A stretch of DNA of 28,233 nucleotides from JAPLKX01 sp035530195 (GTDB lineage: Bacteria; Hydrogenedentota; Hydrogenedentia; Hydrogenedentales; SLHB01). This document shows positions 21,886-28,233 of the stretch, piece by piece; the stretch's first letter is position 1, and the number at the start of each line of letters is the position of its first letter. The DNA lies in the NCBI GenBank assembly GCA_035530195.1, contig DATKVG010000115.1:1-28233 (forward strand), written 5' to 3'. The translations under genes were made by a program, and so were the position numbers. The notes beneath the pieces were generated by a model, which did not search any database, was not told where the DNA came from, and saw only the letters and a program-made list of their open reading frames with translations.

Positions 21886-22217
21886 GCTAAGATGTGAGAG
21901 TTATATAGCTCATCGCGACGCTGCATGCTCTTACTAGAAACTATCCCAAAACCATGGTCGGTCGATTTCGGAGTGCGGGAGCTTGCTCCCGCTTTCTTGC
22001 ACATAGGCTTGCCTGTGCGCAAAAGAAACGTGAAGCGGCCTGCAAAATCAGGGCTTTGGCGCACTTGCCGTCAGACTTCTATTTGACAAAAAGCGGCGGC
22101 GAGCCGCCGCCCTCCAAAGAAGGCGCACTCTTCTTGACGTTTTAGGATAGCTTCTAGTAAACGTACTTCGGCAAATGATGTGTCGTGGGAGTTGATTTCA
22201 TTATCGTTAAGTAATAT
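21886..22217. other. Intergenic region holding an inverted-repeat-bounded element
   Basis: This 332-base gap is mostly filled by the element at 21932-22159. The rest shows no gene, and the short ORFs in it are translations of the element's hairpins. Confidence 0.6.
21932..22159. mobile_element. MITE/REPIN-like element with 21-bp terminal inverted repeats
   Basis: The left end, 21932-21952, begins TACTAGAAACTATCCCAAAA. The right end, 22139-22159, is its reverse complement with 19 of 21 positions matching. Inside are two clean hairpins: GCGGGAGC-TT-GCTCCCGC at 21975-21992 and GCGGCGGC-GA-GCCGCCGC at 22093-22110. No coding capacity is visible, so if mobile it depends on a transposase elsewhere. 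Confidence 0.7.
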
Positions 22218-22949
22218 TCAAACTTGCAAAGAGACACTTTTTGCCAGGAAGAAGACGCAGTATCGCGGATCTGTCCAAGGCTTTCCGTAAAGCTTCTGTA
22301 TGTGATCAGCGGGAAGTATTTCATGAAAATCCACTGTGTGCAGTCCGCTAGATTTGAAAGCTGAAAAATATCTCGACAAAGGACGGTGCGTATATGGGAT
22401 GCCAGATATGACTGTGATTGGATCTTTCGATATAGAAAAAGAGACGAGACTACCTACTTCTCTATAGTACTGATACTTCGATGGGTGAAAAAAACATTTG
22501 TATGCGTTATAGAAGCACGGGTGCGGAATCGAAAAGACAACGGTGGACTTACGACCTGCTAGTTTGGCGACCGCGCAAAGAAAGGCATCCAGGTTAGCGA
22601 CTGCTTGCAGGCACATATGTGAGATTATCAGGTCAAACTCCTCATTAATGACATACTCTTCAACAGAAGAATTTAGCAGCTTAACCCTTGATCTGCACAG
22701 CACTTCCTTCGCAACGTTATACATGCCTACAGAAGGCTCAAGAGCAACAACGGTTTGCACGAGCGGTGCCAACGCAAATGCAAGGTGACCTGTGCCACAG
22801 CCGACCTCAAGCAAAGAATTTGGACATATTGATGACACCAAATCGTGATAGTAGGGGACGAAAACTCGGGAAAATGTAATGTCCAAACCAGCTTCAACTT
22901 GGAAGCGTCTAGTTACGGCAACATCATCCCATTTTTCGAACACTCGCAA
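22218..22949 (-). CDS. SAM-dependent methyltransferase in the low-GC operon
   Basis: This 243-residue protein has motif I as SLLEVGCGTGHLAFAL (about residues 45-60), VVALEPSVGM at the end of strand 2, and DLIISHMCLQAVANL as the motif IV region, so it is a class I methyltransferase. The C-terminal part (FSIPHPCFYNAYKCFFHPSKYQYY onward, with PHTYRPLSRYF-like text near 187) resembles small-molecule methyltransferases of the Methyltransf_11/25 type. The substrate is unknown. Its first 26 bases overlap the end of the preceding gene on the same strand, so translation is coupled. It is last in a three-gene operon. A+T-rich codon choice sets it apart from the other methyltransferase at 20303. Confidence 0.82.
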   Translation of the reverse strand: MRVFEKWDDVAVTRRFQVEAGLDITFSRVFVPYYHDLVSSICPNSLLEVGCGTGHLAFALAPLVQTVVALEPSVGMYNVAKEVLCRSRVKLLNSSVEEYVINEEFDLIISHMCLQAVANLDAFLCAVAKLAGRKSTVVFSIPHPCFYNAYKCFFHPSKYQYYREVGSLVSFSISKDPITVISGIPYTHRPLSRYFSAFKSSGLHTVDFHEILPADHIQKLYGKPWTDPRYCVFFLAKSVSLQV

Positions 22950-23586
22950 GTTCCTTGGATTTTCTAATCATGTCTCTTGCCATAGCAATGATTTCTGGGC
23001 CGGAATTGTTGTCAAAAACTGTGACTTGGTGTTCAGGATGAGAACCTCGGGCTATCGCTAAACGCTCTGCGCCACTACGATTGCCGTTTATCAGGGTAAA
23101 CCGTGCCTCAGGAGCAGTAGTCTCAGCAGTTAAATAGAAGAGCACACCGGCACGGGCTAAAGGGAGACGAATGTCTCCATCAACTGGTTGCGGAGTAATG
23201 ATTTCAACGAGCGCACCCTTCTCTGCCTTTCTTGCAAGCTCTCGCGTAAAGGCCTCTGCCCTTCTCGCCCAGGCGAAGCGGCTAGAGACAATTTGGACAG
23301 TGGTGCCAGGCTCGATAAATTTACACATGAAATCAACTGTGTCAGACTCATGCCGATGGCTTTTGATTTGTGGAAGGCACTTTGTCCCAGCTCTAACGAA
23401 TCCAAAAAAAACGACAGGCGTTTCTAGAATTAGAGCGGCGACAAGGGGTCTAAGGTACGGCAAGTCGTTACGCGAGTTGACTGCAGGAAAAAACCAAAGG
23501 TAACCAAGTCCTGCCAACACCATGAGAGCAGTAAGAGCAAAAATAACGAAAACAATGTAGTACGCGGCTACTAGAAGTTTTAACAT
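22924..23586 (-). CDS. Two-TM membrane-anchored protein with PLD-like C-terminal domain
   Basis: Of the 220 residues, about 7-34 and 44-65 are hydrophobic helices that anchor it in the membrane. The rest is soluble: MCKFIEPGTTVQIVSSRFAW, a helix rich in Arg and Ala, LVEIITPQP, GVLFYLTAE and ARFTLINGNRSGAERLAIARG. The alternation of a strand, a helix and a second strand carrying a conserved-looking ligand loop recalls half of a phospholipase D fold, but no complete HxK(x4)D motif is present. The assignment is therefore tentative and activity may be absent. It begins 20 bases after the kinase stop and overlaps the methyltransferase start, so it is the middle gene of the operon. Confidence 0.6.
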   Translation of the reverse strand: MLKLLVAAYYIVFVIFALTALMVLAGLGYLWFFPAVNSRNDLPYLRPLVAALILETPVVFFGFVRAGTKCLPQIKSHRHESDTVDFMCKFIEPGTTVQIVSSRFAWARRAEAFTRELARKAEKGALVEIITPQPVDGDIRLPLARAGVLFYLTAETTAPEARFTLINGNRSGAERLAIARGSHPEHQVTVFDNNSGPEIIAMARDMIRKSKELASVRKMG

Positions 23587-23606
23587 ATTCTATATTTATG
23601 GGGCCT

Positions 23607-24950
23607 TTATCGGCCGTTACAACTTCCTTTACAGCTGCATGAAGACACAACCTGTTTCAGCCTCTCACGTTGGGCATGGAATACCTCTTTGAGGCCGGGC
23701 TGGTGTTGAATGGTCATAGTAAATTCTTCAAGAAGGTCATTAAGTGCCGCAAGCGCCACACTGGAAGAAAGCACATCCAAGCCCACTACTGAAACGGCCG
23801 GGGAGGATTGGGGCTTTGGGTCAACTTGTAGTAGATCTCGTTCGTAGTGTTTGCTGTGAAGCGAATTCGGATTAGTATCAAGAATAAATAGGAAATCCGA
23901 CATGCTCTCCAGAGTCCGAAACTTGTCGCCAAGCAGGTTTGGTAGTATAATATCATACCGCTGGGAGGAACCCATAAGGACTGCTGTTCCACGCTGATTT
24001 ATATTCAATGGAAGACGGTATGAAAGCTCAACGGCATCAATGTCAGTCCACGGGAGTCTATCATGGATAAGGAAGCCTTCTTTCTTGAGCATATCAAGAA
24101 ATATATTTGCCAAAGCGTTGAACGGCAGCGAACCAACAAAATCTTTGGCAGAATCGTTTATTGAAGAGAGTCTACGTCGCAGTTCGGCAACTCCGACGAG
24201 AGGTCCGCAGCACCATGAACTCTTTATCTTTTCCGCGCAATCAGCCAGTGTAATGCCGTTAACTTCAAAGTACTCCGAAGGCTCTGGTACGAACAAGAAT
24301 GGATGAACCTTTTTTGACAACCAGTCGGGACTATGGGAGCCAATCGCTTCAATAGCGTTATTCAAGACTTCTTGATAGCCACCTTCAGCAGCCACCTCAA
24401 CTATTGTCTCTCCCCTCTCTCTAAGAAGGGCGATGGCCTGCAAATATTTTGTTCTTGTTTTGCGAAGATTAGTTTCAAATAACTCTTTAGATTGCGCTCT
24501 ATTTCGCATTCTCGCATAACACGTCTTGTCACTGGCATTCAAGAATAGAGTCAAATCTGGTTTTAGAGCCGAAGCATTAAGAGTCAGCACGTTTTCCATT
24601 GAGAAAGTCTCGGAAGACTGATATACCATGGAAGAAAGATAGTACCGGTCACATATTACAACACGCTCGGCGCCATTTGCCTGCTGGAGAAATGGTCCGA
24701 TGTCTCTGTTGCAGTGATCGGCTCTGTTCGTGGCGAAGGCAAGAGCGAGAGTTTCAAGAGGAGCATTGATCCGGTGCATCAAGACTTGTCGGAGGAAAAT
24801 ACCGCAAGCCGAAGGATCGTGAGGTTCGAATGTAAGTTTTGCTCCTCCATTTTGATTCAAGACCTGAGTGATTGCACGTGCGATTGAACTCTTACCCGTT
24901 CCGTCTAAACCCTCAATAACAACAAAGAACTTTGTGGGCCTAGCCGACAT
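23607..24950 (-). CDS. dTMP-kinase-like P-loop protein with unknown C-terminal half
   Basis: Of the 447 residues, about 1-205 match thymidylate-kinase-like P-loop NTPases: VIEGLDGTGKSSIA with Lys20 in the Walker A loop, FEPHDP where the enzyme has its REP loop, CDRYYLSSMVYQ (100-111) as the DRY motif, and an Arg-rich lid near 147-168. The C-terminal 240 residues are not recognisable and end in SCSCKGSCNGR, a Cys-rich tail that could bind metal. True dTMP kinases are about 210 residues, so this is a two-domain variant and its substrate is uncertain. GGGAG precedes the ATG. It leads an operon with the membrane protein and methyltransferase, behind the promoter at 25017-25045. Confidence 0.8.
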   Translation of the reverse strand: MSARPTKFFVVIEGLDGTGKSSIARAITQVLNQNGGAKLTFEPHDPSACGIFLRQVLMHRINAPLETLALAFATNRADHCNRDIGPFLQQANGAERVVICDRYYLSSMVYQSSETFSMENVLTLNASALKPDLTLFLNASDKTCYARMRNRAQSKELFETNLRKTRTKYLQAIALLRERGETIVEVAAEGGYQEVLNNAIEAIGSHSPDWLSKKVHPFLFVPEPSEYFEVNGITLADCAEKIKSSWCCGPLVGVAELRRRLSSINDSAKDFVGSLPFNALANIFLDMLKKEGFLIHDRLPWTDIDAVELSYRLPLNINQRGTAVLMGSSQRYDIILPNLLGDKFRTLESMSDFLFILDTNPNSLHSKHYERDLLQVDPKPQSSPAVSVVGLDVLSSSVALAALNDLLEEFTMTIQHQPGLKEVFHAQRERLKQVVSSCSCKGSCNGR

Positions 24951-25016
24951 TTATTGCTCTCCCGAGTGCAAGTCCGACCGGTTGCTACCCCAGCGCTGTG
25001 AATCAATGCCGGAGAC

Positions 25017-25045
25017 ATGATAATTCAATTTTGTTGGGTAGTCAA
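25017..25045 (-). promoter_or_regulatory. Sigma70 promoter of the kinase operon
   Basis: On the minus strand TTGACT (25045-25040) and TATCAT (25022-25017) are separated by 17 bases; each hexamer matches five of six consensus bases. Transcription would start near 25010, leaving about 60 bases before the kinase ATG. A small dyad, AGGTT-CGAAT-AACCT, lies just upstream at 25046-25060. Confidence 0.75.
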
Positions 25046-25117
25046 AGGTTCGAATAACCTCCGCTGATTATGGCAAATCCCGGCGACCGGCTGAGTTCAT
25101 ATAACTCATTACGGCTG

Positions 25118-26608
25118 TTAAGGTTGAAAGCGCAGTTCCGCCCAGACTATCTGCTGATCCGGCCCATCGCTCGTCTGCTTGATCGCGGCGACGTTGTAGC
25201 CGTCTTTAAGCGCGCCGGCCGGGCACTTGAACTGAACTGCCCTGCCCGCGCCGGGGAACTGGTCAGGATTCTCGAGATCGGGCAGAGGCTCGCACGCCAC
25301 CCCGTTGATCATGGCTTCAAACTTGCCTTCCGCTGCGCCGTCCTTCGCCGCAAGACCCGCAACAAACACGGCCGTGCCTTTTTTTGGCGCCGACCCGATA
25401 TGGATCTTGAATTCGGCACCTTTCAACGTATCCGCGGGAAGTTGCGCCCCGTTTGATGCTCCGGGCGCTACGGTGTCGCGATAGGTGACCGGATGGCGCC
25501 GCGCCAACGACGTGACAAGCCCGAGGTCCAACCCCTGTTCCAGCAGCTTGCGGTACGCTTCCGGCCCGCCCGTCATCGGCGCGGGGTCCATGTAGTTGAA
25601 CGTGTAGATCTGGTCCGCCCCGCGATCGAGGCACGTCGCCGCAAACCCGCGGATCGACGTGATGTCGTTGGGGACGGCTTCGGCGCCCGGATAAGCGCGC
25701 AACAGGATTTCGGCGCCGGGAGCGAGCACCACGTTGGGCGCGCCTGCAAGCTCTTTGCGCCACTGCTCGACGGGGATGTCGAAATCCGTGGTCGCCCAGA
25801 ACGGCGTCGGGACCAGCATGTCGATCAGGCCTTCCCGCGCCCACGCCACCGCGTCCATCCCCAGCCCGTACGCCGACTCCGGCGTCGTCGGCACCCGCGC
25901 ACCCAATTGAATCGTATGCCCCCGTTTCGCCGACCACTCCCGTGTCAAGCCACGCACGTCCCGCATGAACTGCGTCAGGATCGTCCGGCCCTCGGCCTCG
26001 TGGCCGGGTTTGAAATGGTAGCCAAACCGCATCCAATCCAGTTCAAGGCCGTCCGGGTCGTACCGCTCGAGCAGTTCGCGGATGAACTTCATGTGGTGCT
26101 CGCGGACCTCCGGAATCGCATAGTCAAACGCCCGGTCCGTCCAGCCCCCGCCGCCGGGCACGCGCCAGTATTCCGGGTGATCGATCCAGAACTTCGAGTG
26201 AATGTAGCTGGTCACGTTATCGACGTTATGCACGTCATTCATCCGCATCGACAGCCACGGGATGATCCCCTTCTCGCGGCACCGCGCAATCCAGACCGCG
26301 TATGGGTCCAGCCCACGCTCGTCGAGCAGCTTCGCGTTGGCCATCCACCGCGTCGCGACGGGATCGTTCTTCGGCTCGACCTGGCTCGGCGCCATATCCC
26401 AGATGGCGTCCCAGACGCTCGACCGGTAGCTGGCTTTCATCGCGTTCGGGCAGAGAAACAGGTGCGTCACTTTCGTGCCGGCGTACTGGTCCACGAACGC
26501 GTTGAGCCCTTCGATTGTCATTTGCCCGGGTTCGCGCGACATGTAGAAGTGGCTGTCGTCTTCGTTGATGATGAAACCGCAGAAAGCGATGAGGCAGGTG
26601 ATCAGCAT
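25118..26608 (-). CDS. GH10-like (GHL) glycoside hydrolase family protein
   Basis: From the ATG at 26608 this is a 496-residue protein. FIINEDDSHFYMSREPGQM opens a TIM-barrel region in which WLSMRMNDVHNVDN, FDYAIPEVREHHMKFIRELLERY, PDGLELDWMRFGYHF and the later LGARVPTTPESAYGLGMDAVAWA are typical of the GHL10/DUF187-type group of putative glycosidases common in Planctomycetes and Lentisphaerae. ELDW is a likely catalytic-strand motif. Residues from about 390 form a beta-rich end domain. The substrate is unknown. The hydrophobic start MLITCLIAFCGF is short, so export is uncertain. The frame runs on 95 codons upstream, but that part is antisense to trpB; CGGAGA about eight bases before the ATG at 26608 supports the shorter form. 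Confidence 0.8.
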   Translation of the reverse strand: MLITCLIAFCGFIINEDDSHFYMSREPGQMTIEGLNAFVDQYAGTKVTHLFLCPNAMKASYRSSVWDAIWDMAPSQVEPKNDPVATRWMANAKLLDERGLDPYAVWIARCREKGIIPWLSMRMNDVHNVDNVTSYIHSKFWIDHPEYWRVPGGGGWTDRAFDYAIPEVREHHMKFIRELLERYDPDGLELDWMRFGYHFKPGHEAEGRTILTQFMRDVRGLTREWSAKRGHTIQLGARVPTTPESAYGLGMDAVAWAREGLIDMLVPTPFWATTDFDIPVEQWRKELAGAPNVVLAPGAEILLRAYPGAEAVPNDITSIRGFAATCLDRGADQIYTFNYMDPAPMTGGPEAYRKLLEQGLDLGLVTSLARRHPVTYRDTVAPGASNGAQLPADTLKGAEFKIHIGSAPKKGTAVFVAGLAAKDGAAEGKFEAMINGVACEPLPDLENPDQFPGAGRAVQFKCPAGALKDGYNVAAIKQTSDGPDQQIVWAELRFQP

Positions 26609-26665
26609 GGCCGTGTCTCCGACGAAATGTGAGAGATTCTTGCCACAAGAGGCACAAAACACACA

Positions 26666-26712
26666 AGAAAAAACTAAAGGGGCGCATCCCATAACCGCCG
26701 GGAGGCGCCCCT
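26666..26712 (-). terminator. Rho-independent terminator of trpB2
   Basis: Reading the minus strand after the trpB stop, AGGGGCGC (26712-26705) pairs perfectly with GCGCCCCT (26685-26678), with extra inner pairing of TCCC with GGGA. It is followed by TTAGTTTTTTC. Stem, loop and U tract are all in place. Confidence 0.85.
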
Positions 26713-26724
26713 CAGCATTAGGTT

Positions 26725-28089
26725 TTAGTTGGCTACTTTGGGTATGCACTCTTCCGCGGCGTCGATTACGCGCTGCTCGAGCGCGTAATCTTCGAGCTTG
26801 CCGCTGAAATAGGCGTCGTACGCGGTCATGTCGAAATGCCCGTGCCCGCTGAAGTTGAACAGGATCGTCTTCTTCTCGCCGGACTCCTTGCACTTGAGGG
26901 CTTCGTCGATGACGATGCGGATCGCGTGAGCCGTCTCAGGCGCGGGGATGATGCCTTCGGCGCGGGCGAACGTGACGGCCGCCTCGAAGCACGGGTTCTG
27001 CAGGCAGGCGACGGCGCGCATGACTTTCTCGCGCACCAGGACGGCCAGCAGCGTCGCGATCCCGTGGTAGCGCAGCCCGCCCGCGTGGATGCCCGGCGGG
27101 ATGAAATTGTGGCCCAGCGTGTACTGTTTGAGCAGCGGCGTCATCATCCCCGTGTCGCCGAAATCATACGCGTAAAGGCCCCGCGTCAACGTCGGGCACG
27201 CCGCCGGCTCGACGCCGATGAAATCGATCTTTTTGCCGTCGCGCAGCTTGTCCTTCGCGAACGGAAACGACAGCCCGGCAAAATTCGAGCCACCGCCACA
27301 GCACCCGATCACCACGTCCGGGTAATCGCCGACGCTTTCCATCTGCATCTTCGCCTCTTCACCGATGATGGTCTGGTGAAGCAAGACATGGTTCAGCACG
27401 CTGCCCAGGCTGTACTTCTTCGTTCCTCCGCTCTTCGCCGCAACCTCGATCGCCTCGGAGATGGCGATGCCCAGCGAACCCGTCGTGTCCGGCTGCTCGG
27501 CCAGGATCTTTTTGCCGAAATCGGTCTCCTCGCTCGGGCTCGACACTACCCGCGCCCCGTATGTCTGCATCAGCGAGCGCCGGTACGGTTTCTGGTTGTA
27601 ACTGACGCGCACCATAAACACCGTGCATTTCATGTTGAAAAACGCGCACGCAATCGACAGCGCCGTGCCCCACTGGCCCGCGCCGGTCTCCGTCGTCAGT
27701 TCGTTGACGCCGGCGATCTTGTTGTAGTACGCCTGAGCGATGGCCGTGTTGAGTTTGTGGCTGCCCGACGGGCTCACGCTCTCGTTCTTGTAATAGATCT
27801 TGGCGGGGGTGCCAAGCGCTTTTTCCAGCCGCAACGCACGGCGCAGCGGCGTCGGTCGGTACAGGCGGTACACGTCCAAGATTTCGCCCGGAATCGAGAT
27901 CATGCTTTGGCCGGACGCTTCCTGCTCGATCAGGCCCGGCGGAAACAGCACGGCCAGATCGGACGGGTTCACGGGTTGGTGCGTGCCCGGGTGCAGCGGA
28001 GGCGGAAACGGCGCCGGCAGATCCGGGATGATGTTGTACCACGCGTCCGGCATTTTAGACGGATCAAGAAGGATGTTGTATTGAGTCAT
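26725..28089 (-). CDS. trpB: Tryptophan synthase beta chain, TrpB2 type
   Basis: This 454-residue PLP enzyme joins indole and serine to make tryptophan. NESVSPSGSHKLNTAIAQ contains the Lys that holds PLP, ETGAGQWGTALSIACAFF is the conserved active-site loop, and CCGGGSNFAGL is the phosphate-binding glycine loop. The length, the N-terminal PDLPAPFPPPLHPGT and the MVRVSYNQKPYRRSLMQTYGA stretch mark the TrpB2 subgroup, which usually works without a tightly bound TrpA. No trpA is beside it in the window. GGGAG lies ten bases before the ATG at 28089. It is transcribed alone and ends at the terminator at 26666-26712. No clear promoter is seen in the 144 bases upstream. Confidence 0.95.
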   Translation of the reverse strand: MTQYNILLDPSKMPDAWYNIIPDLPAPFPPPLHPGTHQPVNPSDLAVLFPPGLIEQEASGQSMISIPGEILDVYRLYRPTPLRRALRLEKALGTPAKIYYKNESVSPSGSHKLNTAIAQAYYNKIAGVNELTTETGAGQWGTALSIACAFFNMKCTVFMVRVSYNQKPYRRSLMQTYGARVVSSPSEETDFGKKILAEQPDTTGSLGIAISEAIEVAAKSGGTKKYSLGSVLNHVLLHQTIIGEEAKMQMESVGDYPDVVIGCCGGGSNFAGLSFPFAKDKLRDGKKIDFIGVEPAACPTLTRGLYAYDFGDTGMMTPLLKQYTLGHNFIPPGIHAGGLRYHGIATLLAVLVREKVMRAVACLQNPCFEAAVTFARAEGIIPAPETAHAIRIVIDEALKCKESGEKKTILFNFSGHGHFDMTAYDAYFSGKLEDYALEQRVIDAAEECIPKVAN

Positions 28090-28233
28090 GTTCGAGTCTC
28101 TCCCATCAAAGCGTTTTTGACCAGCGGCCCATTATGATGCACCGGGACAACCGAGCTCGCGCCCAAACAGCCGGACCCACCCCGATGCGCTACTAGCCTA
28201 TCTTATAGCAGATTTCTCCACCGGAAAAAAGGC

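Noticed and set aside
25046..25060. tRNA T-arm-like GGTTCGAAT, possibly an island attachment site
   Set aside because: The stem geometry does not fit a T-arm (pairing leaves a five-base loop) and no acceptor stem or CCA follows; I see only a small dyad.
26609..26893. N-terminal extension of the GH10-like protein
   Set aside because: It is antisense to the end of trpB and crosses the trpB terminator.
26836..28137. 433-residue plus-strand ORF opposite trpB
   Set aside because: Antisense shadow of a clear TrpB2 gene, Arg-rich and without motifs.
28090..28233. Promoter of trpB2
   Set aside because: TATAAG-like and CATAAT-like hexamers occur but none has a -35 at acceptable spacing.

Overview
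The window is high-GC bacterial DNA with ordinary Shine-Dalgarno starts. Several things suggest an uncultured bacterium of the Hydrogenedentota or Planctomycetes/Verrucomicrobia/Lentisphaerae kind: a Tat-exported Gfo/Idh/MocA oxidoreductase followed by a HEAT-repeat protein, a GH10-like glycoside hydrolase, rhamnose isomerase, and many short palindromic repeats of the GCAGGCGTCTCGCCTGC type. This placement is inference; there is no rRNA gene here to settle it.

Layout. 1-4413 (minus strand): a partial membrane protein, a SurA-like foldase, L-rhamnose isomerase and an ArsB/NhaD-type permease. 4746-15738 (plus strand): the core of the window, a hydrogen locus. It begins with a sigma70-like promoter and an 18-bp site that closely matches the Rex (NADH/NAD+ sensor) operator. 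It continues with a receiver protein, the three subunits of an NAD-linked, probably electron-bifurcating [FeFe]-hydrogenase (HydC, HydB, HydA), a strong hairpin, and then a sensory block: a DRTGG protein, an ATPase/ferredoxin/hydrogenase-like fusion, a PHP phosphoesterase, a sensory-hydrogenase histidine kinase, a second receiver and a receiver-PAS-histidine kinase. No HydE, HydF or HydG maturase is present. 15739-16104 is packed with repeats. 16105-19367 (plus): a Tat-signal oxidoreductase and a HEAT-repeat exported protein. 19404-20302: a SnoaL-like gene between two related palindromic elements, then hairpins. 20303-20899: a methyltransferase.

20955-24950 reads as an island: its codon use is visibly more A+T-rich than the flanks. 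It holds a divergent pair of unknown genes fired from interlocked face-to-face promoters, a 228-bp element bounded by inverted repeats, and a three-gene minus-strand operon (dTMP-kinase-like protein with an unknown C-terminal half, two-TM protein with a cytosolic domain, SAM methyltransferase) behind its own near-consensus promoter. 25118-28089 (minus) returns to high-GC housekeeping and carbohydrate genes: a GH10-like protein and TrpB2, separated by a clear rho-independent terminator.

How the hydrogen locus may work: HydABC would couple NADH and reduced ferredoxin oxidation to H2 production. Rex would match its expression to NADH. Two proteins with H-cluster-like cysteine motifs, one carrying an anti-sigma-type ATPase and one a histidine kinase, would report H2 or redox state to receivers that have no DNA-binding output. 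The most interesting items are this output-less H2-sensing phosphorelay, the ATPase-hydrogenase fusion whose N-terminus is written by a palindromic repeat, the Rex-like operator, and the uncharacterised kinase/membrane protein/methyltransferase operon.
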